Of a stretch of 64,000 bases of DNA, positions 11,240 to 23,320 are shown piece after piece. The number at the start of each line of letters is the position of its first letter. Position 1 is the stretch's first letter. The stretch spans positions 62,001 to 126,000 of the forward strand of contig QKWP01001134.1 in assembly GCA_003550325.1 (NCBI GenBank). Reading direction: 5' to 3'. This DNA is from Gigaspora rosea (taxonomy: Eukaryota; Glomeromycota; Glomeromycetes; Diversisporales; Gigasporaceae). The position numbers and the translations under genes were made by a program. The notes below the pieces were generated by a model. That model worked only from the letters and a program-made list of their open reading frames with translations, did not search any database and had not been told where the DNA came from.

Positions 11240-11720
11240 TGTACGTACCTGCCTATTTATCATAATATCTATTTAATTATTATCCCTATTAATTTTAGTA
11301 TATTTAGACTCAGAAATTAATATACGCACAGCACATAGTATCCGCCTATTTAAATTTGGATACAACTACTTTTATATAAGGAAGTTACCAGCTCAAACCC
11401 TATATCAATATCTTCTTATATCAAGGGAGTTTATTATAAAATTTGTAATTGGATTTATAAAATATTTCTCATATTAAAAATTTCTGATATCTAAGGATTC
11501 TTATATCGAGGGTTACTTAATATCATCTAGCTAAATCTTATCCCTGTTAATGTTAATGTTTAACCCTTGCATATTTAGATCCGGATATTAATATTCGTAC
11601 ATACCTGCCTATTTAAACTCGGATATTAATATTATCTGACTTAATTATTATCCCTGTTAATTTTAATGTTTAATCTCTGCATATATTTGGATCCGGATTT
11701 AAATAGGAGTACATACAGTA
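11240..11720 (+). repeat. Tandem and dispersed repeat, two to three units
   Basis: Units of about 105 bp at 11533-11640 and 11641-11715 share TTATCCCTGTTAAT, TTAATGTTTAA and ATCCGGAT. A further partial unit lies at 11240-11350. They are inverted relative to 8500-8660. Confidence 0.6.
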
Positions 11721-11954
11721 TGTATAATTATTGTATAGTTTCTTATGATATGAATGTCCAATTTTTTTCCATATTGTATATCTGAAACTAACAATCGTCA
11801 GACAACTATACAATAACTATAAATAATATCTGTGTTTGAATACGCAAATATTCAATATTAAAATTAGCGGGGATGATATTCTTCGATAAAACAGAACTGC
11901 TATAGCAGTAACTGTGAATCTGGGACAGGTTAAGCCACAGATGTCAATTACTTG

Positions 11955-12139
11955 AAGGTAGGTTAGTCGTGGCAAAACAATGTCGCAGTGACGTAATCAC
12001 CGACCACTTTCAACTTGATAATACAAATTACGTATTATGCTGAAATGATTATTAGTCCACATTAACGTATACGTAATTAGGTTAGAGTGGCCGGCAATTA
12101 CGTCACCGCGACATTTTTTCGCTATGACTAACCTACCTT
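11955..12139. mobile_element. 185-bp MITE with ~55-bp TIRs
   Basis: The left arm begins AAGGTAGGTTAGTCGTGGC and the right arm ends with its complement, CTATGACTAACCTACCTT. The arms continue through AATGTCGCAGTGACGTAAT on the left and ATTACGTCACCGCGACATT on the right. The central spacer is about 75 bp. A target-site duplication is not clear, so the superfamily is left open. Confidence 0.8.
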
Positions 12140-12639
12140 AATAGTATTAAATGATTAATAAATATTATCTGACTATAAAAATAAGACTTTGCAAGTTATC
12201 CATTTTTTTCGTCGTTTTAACAGTATGACCTACATATGAATATTTTTTATATTAATTAGTGTTGCACTCTTTTCATCGCTTTGAAGGAATAAAACTACAT
12301 ACCGGTATGAAATATTTTTTATATCGAATACGGTTATCTAAGTATGGAATGTGTTATATGAATTTTGATATAATAAAAAATTATAAATCTTGAAATAATA
12401 TATGTTAATATACCTTAGATGGACCTTTTAACAGAAATTTTTAAACCCAAATTTTCCACAGAACTCTACATATTAAAAACTTTAAAGTTATTCCCTCAAA
12501 TCAAATTGCAAAAAAAATTTTGAGATCCAAACAAATTTTAAGCGTGAATATTGCCAGAATCAGTTGAATTAAAGGTATCTATGTATATTAATTTATTTAA
12601 CGTGTTTGATTGATAATTTTTACATAATGACGGGAAATA

Positions 12640-12840
12640 ACTATTTAATTTCATTTATTGTTAATAATATAATTGAAATACTATTTGACTTCGCTTATTA
12701 ATAACCTATTTAATTTCGCTTATTAATAAATATAATCGAAAACCCATTAATTTCACTTAATAATTACAATCAAAAAACCATTTAATTTCGCTTATTGTTA
12801 ATAAATATAATCGAAACATCATTTAATTTCGCTAATAACA
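12640..12840 (+). repeat. Degenerate tandem repeat, ~40-bp units
   Basis: About five imperfect units built around ATTTAATTTCGCTTATTAAT followed by AATATAATCGAAA, with unit lengths varying by several bases. It does not encode protein. Confidence 0.6.
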
Positions 12841-12932
12841 GCCGTTTTCATAAATTCTGGGACACCCTAAAAAAATTTGCTGAAGTCTATTCAGCTGAAT
12901 TCAATAAGTTATTTATCTTGGTGTTGCACAAC

Positions 12933-13542
12933 TAGTGAATTGACCCGTCTAAAAAATCTTCACCCGGGTGGAAACGGGTCAGTCCAAAAAAAGGCACCAC
13001 CCGGGTCACCCGACAGGTGACCCGACGGGTGACCCGTCGGGTCACCTGGGTCAATTAAAAAAAAATCTCAGGTGGTTAATATGACTAGTGATAGTTGGTG
13101 GTAGAATTAATTTTACAAATTAATACCAGATACGGTTATGGCATTACTGTATTTTTTGCCGTAATTGCTGTGAGCCGTAGTGCCGTAAAGCCGTAATGCC
13201 GTAATGCCGTAATACCATAAAGTCGTAATGCTATAAAGCCGTAATGCCGTAATGATGTTAATGCAGAAATACTATCTGCTATAATACTGCTTATTAAATT
13301 CTGTACAGCATTAAGGTTTTCTTTAAATAATTTTCTATTAAATATTTTTCGAATTTGATTCTGTCGACTTCACAAATTTGCATTAATTTGTATCGGTCTC
13401 TGCCCGTGGGTGACCCGTGGGTTGACCCACGGGTCACCCGCAGGTTGACCTGCCCGTTCTCACCCAAGCTGTTGCAACTTGGCCCGGGTCACCCTCCCAC
13501 CCGCGGGTGACCCGGGTGACACCCAGCCGGGTCAAACCACTA
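12933..13542. mobile_element. hAT-like foldback element with GC-rich GGGTGACCC arms
   Basis: The termini are TAGTGAATTGACCCG and CGGGTCAAACCACTA. TGCACAAC flanks both ends (12925-12932 and 13543-13550), a perfect 8-bp duplication of hAT type. Both arms are GC-rich and built from overlapping palindromic units such as GGGTGACCCG, unlike the AT-rich host DNA. The core holds a second minisatellite at about 13160-13260 with 9-bp units of the GCCGTAATG type. No coding sequence. A partial inverted copy is at 46205-46400. Confidence 0.88.
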
Positions 13543-13611
13543 TGCACAACATATAAAACATATGTTCCGTTATAATCAGTATTTAAAGTTTTTAATTCGC
13601 AAATATGATAC

Positions 13612-13772
13612 TTTTAAAACATATCGATAATCATTGGATAGTTGAAGAAAACTTAGAAGGCTAGCCAGTTCGAATAATTGATAAATACTTGGGTGTTGGC
13701 AGATCTTCTGTGGGTCGAGTTCTCAAACAATTTCAAAAGTATGGTTGTGTTGAAGAATTACAGCCACTTTAA
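13612..13772 (+). pseudogene. Helix-turn-helix fragment of a Tc1-like transposase
   Basis: One frame reads VRIIDKYLGVGRSSVGRVLK followed by QFQKYGCVEELQP. This is the second helix, turn and recognition helix expected at the N-terminus of Tc1/mariner-type transposases (hydrophobic spacing, G-RSSV-R-LK-F, then a G-V-E loop). An in-frame stop lies upstream of this stretch. No DDE catalytic domain follows, so this is a scrap of a dead plain DNA transposon. Confidence 0.45.
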
Positions 13773-13779
13773 ATAAACA

Positions 13780-16562
13780 TTATACAGCACTATAATTATT
13801 AAGATATCATTAGCAAATATTAATAAAATCTTGACATCTTATTTCAATTTGTGTGCATTTTTTTCGATCCAGTTGACAAGCTTTCAATCTTTTTTAGTTA
13901 GCACCTATTTGTTTAATATTGGATGTCATGTATTAAAAAGGTGCATTTTGACAATTTTTTTAAAAAAATTTATTGTGAACTTTTTTTGTAGAGAAAACTC
14001 TTTGTTCAATATATATTTATTACCATTTATATTATTCATTATATACATAATTACAAATACAAATCCAATATTTTATACTTACCTTAGAACTAGTTTATTC
14101 ACAAGTTATACTCTACCCAAATTTGAACCTCTGTAAGTATCAAACCAGGATTGTGCTTTAAAAAAATGCCTATTTTATTTTCTTACTCCTGCATTCCCTG
14201 CATCTCTCATACTAGTCTTAGTAACTTCCAAACAGGTGTTCAGAGAGTTTCTACTACATTCATAGATCATTGCTTGGTATACTTCTTGTTTGATGCCAAA
14301 GAGGTGCCAAATTCCCTATAGCTAATAATTTTTTGTATCTACATAGCACTAATTAATGTAACAGCCCTCAACTTGTTCTACTACCAGAATCTTGCTGCTT
14401 TTGTTGGTGTCCTGCTTTCCTTATTAATACTTTCAGATTATAGTATGCTGCCAACTAACATATAAAGAAACTCCTGTGTGTTGGTTAGAACCGGTATAGG
14501 CTATGTTATATAACTGAGATTATTCTCAACTAGGTTCATAGTACCAAACTACTTCCAATTTTTCATCCAAATTGATTAGTGTTAATGTTGGTATTACTGA
14601 TACCAGACTAGTGCATCCTGCTTTACATTTTTATACGCTTCCAAGTATAGCAACTTTGTCTTCTCTGCATTTGTAGTTTTCTATTTTGGTTCTTTCACAT
14701 GTGCCAGAGGTGTTCCTAGAACAGTAACCCAATTCTTTCTTATAGATTCTTTTTGTGTCTCTGCTTCCCTCACTACAAATATAGTGCTGACTTCTTCACA
14801 ATAGGATCTCCTTCCAAAAATGTCTTACCAGAACTAGTACTCACATGCAGTGTTGTATGTCTACTATTTCCAAAACTTTTTTTATCCATGTTTACATCCA
14901 AATATCAACAGTGTTCACAACTGTACAAAGAATATTTTGATTTTAAAATTTAATAAATTAGTTTAAGAAAGATATCATTATATATTTTTTTATAGTTTTG
15001 AATATTTTTCTAAAAAGAAAAAAATAGGTTATATTAATAAAATTTTAAGTAATTTGGATATTTTTTTGCCCAAAATTGTCCACAATAATACACAATTTGT
15101 TCAGAGCTGTCCTGTGAAAAAACTGCTCACATGTACTTCCACTGAGTATAAGACAAGTATTAATAGATTTTTACCTCTACTATGACTTAAACCAGAAACC
15201 TCTAGTGTAGAAATAGGCGCCTAGACCACTATTTCCTTATTTATTAAGTTTTTGAATAGATAGAGCTTATATTAATAAAAAAAAAGATTACTATAAATTA
15301 AAAAGTTAAATATATAATAAAAAGTTTCACAAAACAAACTTAAAGTAGAAAATTTTATTGTTACAAACATTCTATTTGCTCAAAATTATTGATATGTTTA
15401 TTAAGAAAGTCAAACTCAAAGTGTATAGAAAACTACCTATATGTCTTGTAAACAGAGAGCACAATAATGTTATCCAATTGTTCAATCAAAGGCTTTGAGC
15501 AATAAAGGTTTCTTTTTAACTTTGTTTTTCAATTTTTTTCTATTCTCTTGCAAATTTATCTGTCATATTTTTAGCTAAATGAGAATTATCCAGAAATTAC
15601 AGCTCCTTCTTATGTAAAAATCGATTGTATCCATGGTTTAATAGCTTTACTGACCAAAAAAACAGTATTTTTAAAAATGTAATTGTGTTAAGTCAGGCAT
15701 AATTTTGATGCTATTTGGTTATGAGTGTAGGAGGTTTATTTTTCCAAAAGATTATTTTGTGTTATTGAAATCAAATATTGTGAAATTAACTGCCGTAGTA
15801 TATATTGCTTGATTCTCATTCAACATGGTATAAGCTCAGAATAAACATAAAATTGTTTGGTCATAATAGCTCATTGTTTGTTAAGAAACTGAGTATTCAA
15901 ATCTTGATTCTACAACTCTAAATTGAAATTTATAATAATAGCCAAGAATAAAGCCACATATTTATGACTGGAAATCTTCAGATGCAATTGATTATTTCTA
16001 ATTTTGTAAGCCAATTGCTGCTCAAAATAATAACTTTTTGCACACTTTAAAATTGATCTGTTATCAAATCTGGCTTGTTTGCATAATAATTACACTCATG
16101 GTACATACTTACTATTACATACACAATTTAAAAGAGAATTTACAAATAAGGGCCAAGACCAAAAAGAATTATTAATAAGAGCTCAAACCAAAAATAATTA
16201 CTAATAGAGGCCCAATATTTAAATGTTATTACAAATAAGTTCTAAAATAATTTTGTACTTAAAGACTCTCTATGGCTTAATTGCTTAAATAGTATTTAAT
16301 TAGTAATCTGAATATAAATTCGAATGCACAATAAAAATGTACTTTTTGTCTATTTGATTTTTTAATCTATTCATCTATACTATAAAATTGTTTTTTAATT
16401 TGACACAAATTCTTGGCATATTTTTTATAACTAACATTATATTAGGTACAAGTTTTTGATACAAAACTTTGCTGTCATCTATAATTAGCAAGCAGGACAG
16501 TCACCAAATACTTGTTTATATAGTTGTAAAGAAGCAACACTTGAAACCAGGTTACTTGTAGT
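13780..16562. other. Long stretch without a recognised gene
   Basis: 13831-14136 contains a 101-codon hydrophobic frame typical of AT-rich non-coding DNA. 14136-14900 is less AT-rich, with many ACTAG/CTAGT words and short protein-like runs on the minus strand, but no sustained frame or known motif. A block at 16133-16245 is related, inverted, to 27145-27225 (GGGCCTCTATT and GGCCCTTATYTG). Confidence 0.35.
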
Positions 16563-16640
16563 TAGGAATGGGTTTGGTTGGTCACAGATCAGTCATAATC
16601 AGTTAACCACTTATCAGTTACATAATTTGTTATATCTAAA
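16563..16640 (+). repeat. hAT-like left terminus with subterminal repeats
   Basis: TAGGAATGGGTTTGGTTGGT followed by repeated ATCAGT/CAGTTA words. The reverse complement of the sequence ending at 24674 starts TAGGGATGGGTACGGTCCGG, so the two are inverted ends of one family 8.1 kb apart. See the finding on possible capture of the kinase fragments. Confidence 0.5.
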
Positions 16641-17403
16641 ATTTATTATATAATCTTTACAAATTACACAAATCAATAATATTATATTTTTAAAAATTTC
16701 ATTCAAAACCTTAGTTGCAACAACAATGTTCATTAAAACAAAATTATTATTGAGCTTTCTATGAATTAAATAATATAAAAAATATAAAAAACAAACTTCT
16801 TTTTATAAATTACCACATCTTTGAATATAGGCAATTATTTTTTCTATTTCTGTCTGATTTTTCTTAGGTTAACAGCTTTTTAATTTAAAAAGTGATTGAT
16901 TCATTAGGTGCATCAGAGTGAGAGCTTTTGACAAAATGCATCTTCAAAGGACTAGTACATTATAGAAATAGTAGTAAAATCAAGAAAATCTATTTTATAG
17001 TATATAGATTGTTATTGGTTTGATATTTTTATATTTTTTTTGCTTGTGTAAAGGTAATTTTGAAACAATTTTGATATTTTATTATCTATATAGTGACAAA
17101 AGCCTATACTAATATAACTTTTAGAGACAATATTTTTAAAATCTATTTGGCAAATTTGCAGAGCTTATAATAATAAACAAAGTTACTGATCAGATTTTTA
17201 AAATTTTGTCTTTATAAAAAGTTATAGCACTTTAAAGTTAGTTAATTATATATGAAACAATAATAATCTTTAAAATGCATCAACTTTTTATAGAGAAGGT
17301 TTTTTAAAAAAATATTTGAAAAATTTATAGAACTAATACTATACTAATTTTCTCAAAACCTATAATCGACCAAATTCTCTGGTTTCTACTTTTGAGGGCC
17401 TAT

Positions 17404-17554
17404 ATTTAAGGGTAGGGTCTTTGTTTACATAAGGTCCCTGTAATTTAGGGCTTTTTTGGCCAAAAAAGTAATGATCTACAATATTATCCAATTAAAAATA
17501 GGGCCCATTAATTTAGGGCTTATACATCGTGAGAAAAAGACCCTACCCTTAAAT
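17404..17554. mobile_element. ~150-bp MITE, TIR TTTAAGGGTAGGGTC
   Basis: The left arm TTTAAGGGTAGGGTCTTTG and the right arm AAAGACCCTACCCTTAAAT are inverted repeats of about 20 bp. The interior contains a second inverted pair around TAATTTAGGGCTT. TA is present at both flanks, compatible with Tc1-type insertion, but TA is common here. Confidence 0.6.
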
Positions 17555-17973
17555 TATTAGATCATAAACTAGTATTATTATAGTTAGAAGTTTGTGGGTT
17601 TGTAAAGCATGGCAGACATTTGTTTTAATTGGTTAAAATGTAAACAAATAAACAATATGCATAATGTAGATTATTATCTAAATTTAGATATTTAATATAA
17701 TCAATCTATTTTTATTAATAATAATAAAAATTTAACTGTATCTTATATATTACTGTATGTACTAAGTTATACTAATTTTACTAATTTTAAATAAATTTGT
17801 TATTTATTAATACTAGTTATTATTACCATTATAATTATATATATAGTATGTATGATAATTATAACATTTTTTATATAATATTTTATTTTTATTTTTAACA
17901 ATTAAATGCTATAATACAATATCTAAAGTTTTACCACTATTCTACAAATTGCAATAATACAATACAAAACTAT

Positions 17974-18156
17974 AGAGTTCCAATCCAGTTAGTGTTTATT
18001 CAGATAATTATTAGATATCCAGATCTGAATTTATTCAGATATCTATTACTATTAATCTCCAGATAATTATCAAATATCTGTAGATTATCCAGTAAACGAA
18101 TATCTGAATAAATCAGATATGGATAAATGGGTGATAGATTTCTGGATTAGAACTCT
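17974..18156. mobile_element. ~180-bp MITE, TIR AGAGTTCCAATCCAG
   Basis: AGAGTTCCAATCCAG at the left is matched by CTGGATTAGAACTCT at the right. The interior is itself palindromic and rich in CAGATATC and GAATA words (CAGATATCTATTAC against CGAATATCTGAATAAA). It carries no coding sequence. Confidence 0.6.
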
Positions 18157-18639
18157 AAAATCTACTATAACTCTAAATAAATATATTGTTCGAGTGATAT
18201 GATAAATCCAATACAGAACTAATGTAATCCTGCTATTTATAATAAAGAGTATAATTTGTAGCAAATCACACAAATAACAATAAATACAAACCTACCATAA
18301 CTATGTTATCTAGTAAGTACAAACACAGGCCATTGCAATAGTATAGTATGTAATTAAAGTTAAATTGTCTTGTATTGAAATTATCATGGATTCTATTATA
18401 ATTTATAGTAAAAAATTCAGTTACAGTAGTTGTGATACATTAGTGTGGATAAGATTGAGTTAATTTGTATTAAAGTAATTATTGCTTTTTATAAGAATTC
18501 TATCACTGAACATACCGACTATTGTGATAACTCAAAGTATATAGTTAAGGTTGTGTTGCTTTGTACTAAAAATTATTGTGAATACTATTGTGATTAGTAG
18601 TATTGGCTTGTAGTAACATTATTTTAGTTTTCATTATTA

Positions 18640-19130
18640 TATACTATAATTTCAAAACTGTAAATATCTGATGCTTGAGTATACAGTTGACTTACTGAAC
18701 TTCTGGTGCTATATATAGCAGAATTCTACAAATTTTTCTTCTTTTACTTTTTAGAAAGTCCAAGAACAGTATTATATGCATATTGAAATCAGGTTGCAAA
18801 ATATTTCCACTGTGTAAATCTCTATGGACAAGTTTCTGTAAATGAATCAAGAACAAAAATTATGCAAGAATTTTGTTGTAATGAATTTTTTGGTGCACTT
18901 TGCATAATCACCACAATCTCTTCTTGATACTTCATAACTTAGAAATGAATGATTCTCGTATCCAATTTTATAGTAATTTTTCAATTCCTAAATAAATTCT
19001 TGTGTATTTTTGTTTAAATCACAGATCACTTTAAGTGCAACATTCTTCTATATACTATTAATTTCATCACACCAAGTTGCACAATACAGTTGTGAATCTG
19101 ATTTTTAGTATCTTTGAACTCATATGGATA
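18640..19130 (-). pseudogene. Protein kinase fragment, tandem copy 1
   Basis: On the minus strand, scattered frames give kinase landmarks in the right order. NKNTQEF with a following helix matches the N-lobe. LIHLQKLVHRDLHSGNILQ is the catalytic loop (HRD about 18812-18826). YIAPEV is the APE motif, and LYTQASDIYSFE is the helix-F motif. These are typical of Ser/Thr or TKL-type kinases. The frame changes several times and stops are frequent, so this is a decayed fragment of about 160 codons. It is the first of three tandem units with period about 660-730 bp, all on the same strand. Confidence 0.6.
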
Positions 19131-19329
19131 AGATAGAGTTAATTTGTATTTGAGTTATTATAAGAATTCTATCACTGAACTTACTGACTATTGCGATAAT
19201 TTATAGTATATGATTAAAGTTGTGTTGCTTTGTACTGAAAATTATTGTGAATACTATTGTGATTAGTAGTGTTAGCTTGTATTAAAATTATTGTATTTTT
19301 CATTATGATATACTATAAAAAATTCTGCT

Positions 19330-19840
19330 ACTTAACTTACAAGCTATTGCGATATCACAATAATTTCAAAACTGTAAATATCTGACACTACAGTTGACTT
19401 ACCAAATGTCTGGTGCTATATATGGCAGAATTCCACAAAATTTTCTTTCTTTTACTTTTTAGGAAGTTTAATATCAGTGATATATGCGTATTGCAACTCA
19501 GGTTGCAAAATATTTCTGCTATGTAAATCTTTATGGACAAGTTTTTGTGAATAAATCAATTTGAGATCCAAAATTATACAAGAATTTTGTTGTAATAAAT
19601 GTTTTTGGTGCAATCTGTTTAATCATTACAATCTTTTCTTGATACTTTATAACTCAGAAACGAATAATTCTCGTATCTAATTTTATAGTAATTTTTCAAT
19701 TCCTGGATAAATTCTTGCATATGTTTGGTTGAATTACAGATCACTTTAAGTGCAACATCCCTTCATATACCATTAATTTTATTGCACCAAGCTGCACAAT
19801 ATACAGTTTGAATCTGATTCCTAGTATCTTTGAACTCATA
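19330..19840 (-). pseudogene. Protein kinase fragment, tandem copy 2
   Basis: Same order of landmarks as copy 1. The catalytic loop (around 19520-19540) reads HKDLHS on the minus strand where copy 1 has HRDLHS, so the catalytic-loop Arg has changed. The spacer DNA on the left (GAATTCTATCACTGAACTTAC, TGTGTTGCTTTGTACT) is duplicated along with the coding fragment. The copy is decayed, with broken frames. Confidence 0.55.
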
Positions 19841-20039
19841 TGGATAAAATAGAGTTAATTTGTATTTGAGTTATTATTGCTTTATTATAAGAATTCTATT
19901 ACTGAACTTACTAACTATTGTGATAACTTATAGTATATGATTAAGGTTGTGTTGCTTTGTACTAAAAATTATTGTGAATACTATTGTGATTAGAAGTATT
20001 AGCTTGTATTAAAATTATTATAGTTTTCATTATAATATA

Positions 20040-20590
20040 CTATAAAAAATTCTGCTACTTAACTTGCAGGTTATTGTTGCGATGTCACAATAATTTCAAA
20101 ACTGTAAATATCTGACGCTTGAGTATACAGTTAATTTACTAAACGTCTGGTGCTATATATAGCAGAATTCCACAAAATTTTCCTTCTTTTACCTTTTAGA
20201 AAGTCCAAGATTCATGATATATGTGTATTGCAACTCAGGTTGCAAAATATTTCCGCTATGTAAATCTCTATGAACAAGTTTCTGTAAATAAATCAATTCG
20301 AGATCCAAAATTATGCAAGAATTTTATTGTAATAAAATTTTTTGTGCAATCTGCATAATTACAACAATCTTTTTTTGATACTCTATAACTTAGAAACGAA
20401 TGATTTTCGTAACCAATTTTATAGTAATTTTTCAATTTCTGGATAAATTCTTGTGTATTTTGTTTGAATTATAGATTACTTTAAGTGCAACACTCCACTA
20501 TATACCATTAATTTATTGCACCAAGTTGCACGATACACAGTTGCGAAACTGATTTCTAGATATCTTTGAACTTATTATAGTCAATTCAAG
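20040..20590 (-). pseudogene. Protein kinase fragment, tandem copy 3
   Basis: Third unit of the array. The minus strand near 20255-20275 again encodes HRDLHSG. The N-lobe-like block and the APE and SDIYSF regions are recognisable at the same spacing as in copies 1 and 2. It ends near 20590, where similarity between units stops. The copy is decayed. Confidence 0.55.
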
Positions 20591-20599
20591 ATATTTAAA

Positions 20600-21645
20600 T
20601 CTCTAATCTCTAATTATCTAATATTCTATTAAGTTCGAGACTATAATCAAAAACATAAAGAATAACATTAAATAATCTAGAATTAGTAAGGAACTACCTG
20701 TCTACATGTTTAATATAAATATTGAAACTATTTCTGATTAGAAAATTATACTAGCCTGGTAGAAGTAAATGAATGTATCCGTTTCAATTCTATTTCCCAA
20801 TTCTTTTAGGTGATTGTGTTTTCAAGCATATTATGCACTGGTTCAGAAACAAAAATTTGTTAATTAGTCTCAATAAACTAAACAACTACTGTGTTAAATA
20901 AAATATAAAGATAAAACTACTTCTTTTTTTTTTAATTGGCTGATTTAAGATCAGCATTTCATTGGTTCTAAATGATTTTAGTAGCATCTCAAGTACTGGC
21001 TAATCACACTAAGGGAGCTGTTTAAAAACACTCTAATGTTTATAAATTTTGTTAAATAACATTTTTTTCGAGTTTAAAAGCAAAAAAATAAGTTTACTGT
21101 AATGCCTAATTAACTTATTTGTTACATATTACTTGTTTAAATTTCCCCTAAGTTAAGTTTTTAGGGATACTGATCTATACTGATCTTTTTTTATAGAAGA
21201 CACACAAAGTGTTAAAAAAAACTATAATAAGTTTTTAAAAAAATTTATTCTTTAAAACTATAAATTGCCAATTGACGGATATGGCTTTTTATAGTAAGGA
21301 TTACTTTAAAAATTTTTTTAGATTGTTAACTCAGAGATCTTCAAGCCAATCAAATCAAATGCCACCATGCTTGTTTGTAATTAGTAATGCCACTGAATTA
21401 ATTTTTAAAAAAGGCCTATTTCATTTTCATTGAAAAAATTAAACTTTTTATAAGAAAAAGCAAATCAAATTTATATAGATACGTTCCTTATAATTTCATT
21501 TATTCAAAAAAAGTATCAAATAATTTCATCTTTTAAGTAAAAATAGGTCAAAAACAATTTCATTTTCAAATTTTAATTTCGGGTTTTAGAACCTGAAATA
21601 ATTTCATCCTCATGTATATTTGTAATGTGAAATTTGAATTATACA
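20600..21645. other. AT-rich DNA, no gene seen
   Basis: No supported gene or paired terminal repeat. Confidence 0.4.
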
Positions 21646-21647
21646 TA

Positions 21648-22777
21648 CAGTCGCACTCCCATATAGTCACCTCCCTCATAGTCACATTTCCTATTTAATC
21701 ACTTAAAAGTTTGGTCCCGATTATATTTATATTAAATTTCTTTCTATAACGTCACAATTACTATATAAGCACTATCACCAAATTTTACAAACAAATATAA
21801 ATAATTTATTTCTATAAAAGCACAATTTTCTATAAAATCACAATTTTAAATTTTAAAACTTTTTAAATAATAACAATTGTCTATAATATCACATTTTTAA
21901 TAGTGAATTTACTAACAATATAACAAAAAATTCGTAAGATTTAATCATATTTCAACATCGATTTTCTCGATAACCAATAATTAAAATGGTCTCAAATTTT
22001 TACCATAGATATAATTTATATTCCTTTATATGATATTAAAATTTTAGCTTAATTGGATCAATAGTTCTTGAGAAATCGATTGTAAACGATAGTCTATTTT
22101 TTTAAAAAAATTAATTATCGTATACAAGCAATATCATAGGAACTAACAATCCAATTTGGCTGAAATTTTAGTATATTATAAAGGAATATAGCTATTATCT
22201 ATAGAAAAATTTTGAGCCTTTTTTAATTATAGGTTATCGAGAAAATTGATGCCAAAGTTTGATTAAGTCTTACGAATTTTTTATGTTCTAAAAAATTCGT
22301 AAGACTTAATCAAACTTTGGCATCAATTTTCTCGATAACCATTAATTCAAAAAGGCTAAAATTTATATCATAGATAATATCGATATTCCTCTATAATATA
22401 TTAAAATTTCAGCTAAATTAGGTGGTTAGTTCTTGAAATATTGCTAGTATACGATAATCAATTTTTTTAAAAAAATTGACTATCGTATACAAGCGATTTC
22501 TCAAGAACTATTGATCCAATTCAGCTAAAATTTTAATATATTATAAATAAATATGGATACTATATGTGATAAAAATTTGAGCCTTTTATAATTATTGGTT
22601 ATCGAGAAAATTGATGTTGAAGTTTGATTAAATCTTACGAATTTTATAATTCTATATATTCACTATAATTTAATTTTTATATAAAAGTGATTTTTTAGAA
22701 AAAATTTATATTGTCACATCTCTACATAGTCACCAGATTTCTGAGTCCGAGGGTGTGATTATATGGGAGTGCGACTG
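21648..22777. mobile_element. Tc1/mariner-like MITE containing two tandem ~350-bp palindromes
   Basis: The ends are CAGTCGCACTCCCATATA and TATATGGGAGTGCGACTG, flanked by TA (21646-21647 and 22778-22779), as for Tc1/mariner. Inside lie two successive palindromes, about 21925-22275 and 22290-22645. Each is bounded by AATTCGTAAGAYTTAATCA and its complement and is centred on a TTTTTTTAAAAAAATT stretch near 22100 and 22460. The two are arranged in tandem, so the centre of the element is itself inverted at about 22285. No coding sequence. Confidence 0.85.
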
Positions 22778-22911
22778 TATTAGCTAATCATAGTAATTTA
22801 ATAATTTAATAACAAAATAAAATCTATATTTATTCTTTGGTCTGTCAAATGTTCTTGATTTATTTATTTATTTATTTATATTGATTATATAGTAACTCAA
22901 TTTATAAAATG

Positions 22912-23043
22912 TTAAATTATATAAAACTCAATTAATAAGTAGAGCAGAATATGTTAATAACAAATTTAAATTGTATATTAAATTATATAAAACTCAATTA
23001 ATAAGTAGAGCAGAATATGTTAATAACAAATTTAAATTGTATA
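22912..23043 (+). repeat. Perfect 66-bp tandem duplication
   Basis: 22912-22977 and 22978-23043 are identical (both begin TTAAATTATATAAAACTC and contain AAGTAGAGCAGAATATG). The identity implies a recent duplication or an assembly artefact. A (TTTA)n run lies just upstream at 22859-22880. Confidence 0.9.
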
Positions 23044-23084
23044 TCCAAGTTTATTTTATTAAAATTAGATTATTTTTAATTTGA

Positions 23085-23320
23085 CTTGACTAAAAATTAC
23101 TTATCTAAAAATTATTTGTCCAAAAAATTACTTGCTTAAATAAACTACTTATCTAAAAAACTATTTATCTAAAAAAACTATTTACCTAAAAAAAAACTAT
23201 TATCTAAAAAAACTATTTATCTAAAAAAACTATTTATCTAAAAAAAACTGTTTATTTAAAAAACTACTACACTTAAAAAAACTAAATATCTAAAAACTAC
23301 ATATTTAAAAAACTAGCTTC
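23085..23320 (+). repeat. Minisatellite, ~17-bp unit AACTATTTATCTAAAAA
   Basis: About twelve imperfect units with a variable A-run length. It is a simple tandem repeat with no spacers of CRISPR type. Confidence 0.85.

Noticed and set aside
13831-14136. 101-codon hydrophobic frame
   Set aside because: Phe/Ile/Leu-rich composition is expected from T-rich non-coding DNA; no signal peptide or topology pattern that would be convincing.
14136-14900. Possible gene in a less AT-rich stretch
   Set aside because: Only short protein-like runs on the minus strand with frequent stops and no known motif.
23085-23320. CRISPR-like spacing of short repeats
   Set aside because: The repeats are contiguous AT-rich minisatellite units without unique spacers, in a eukaryotic context.
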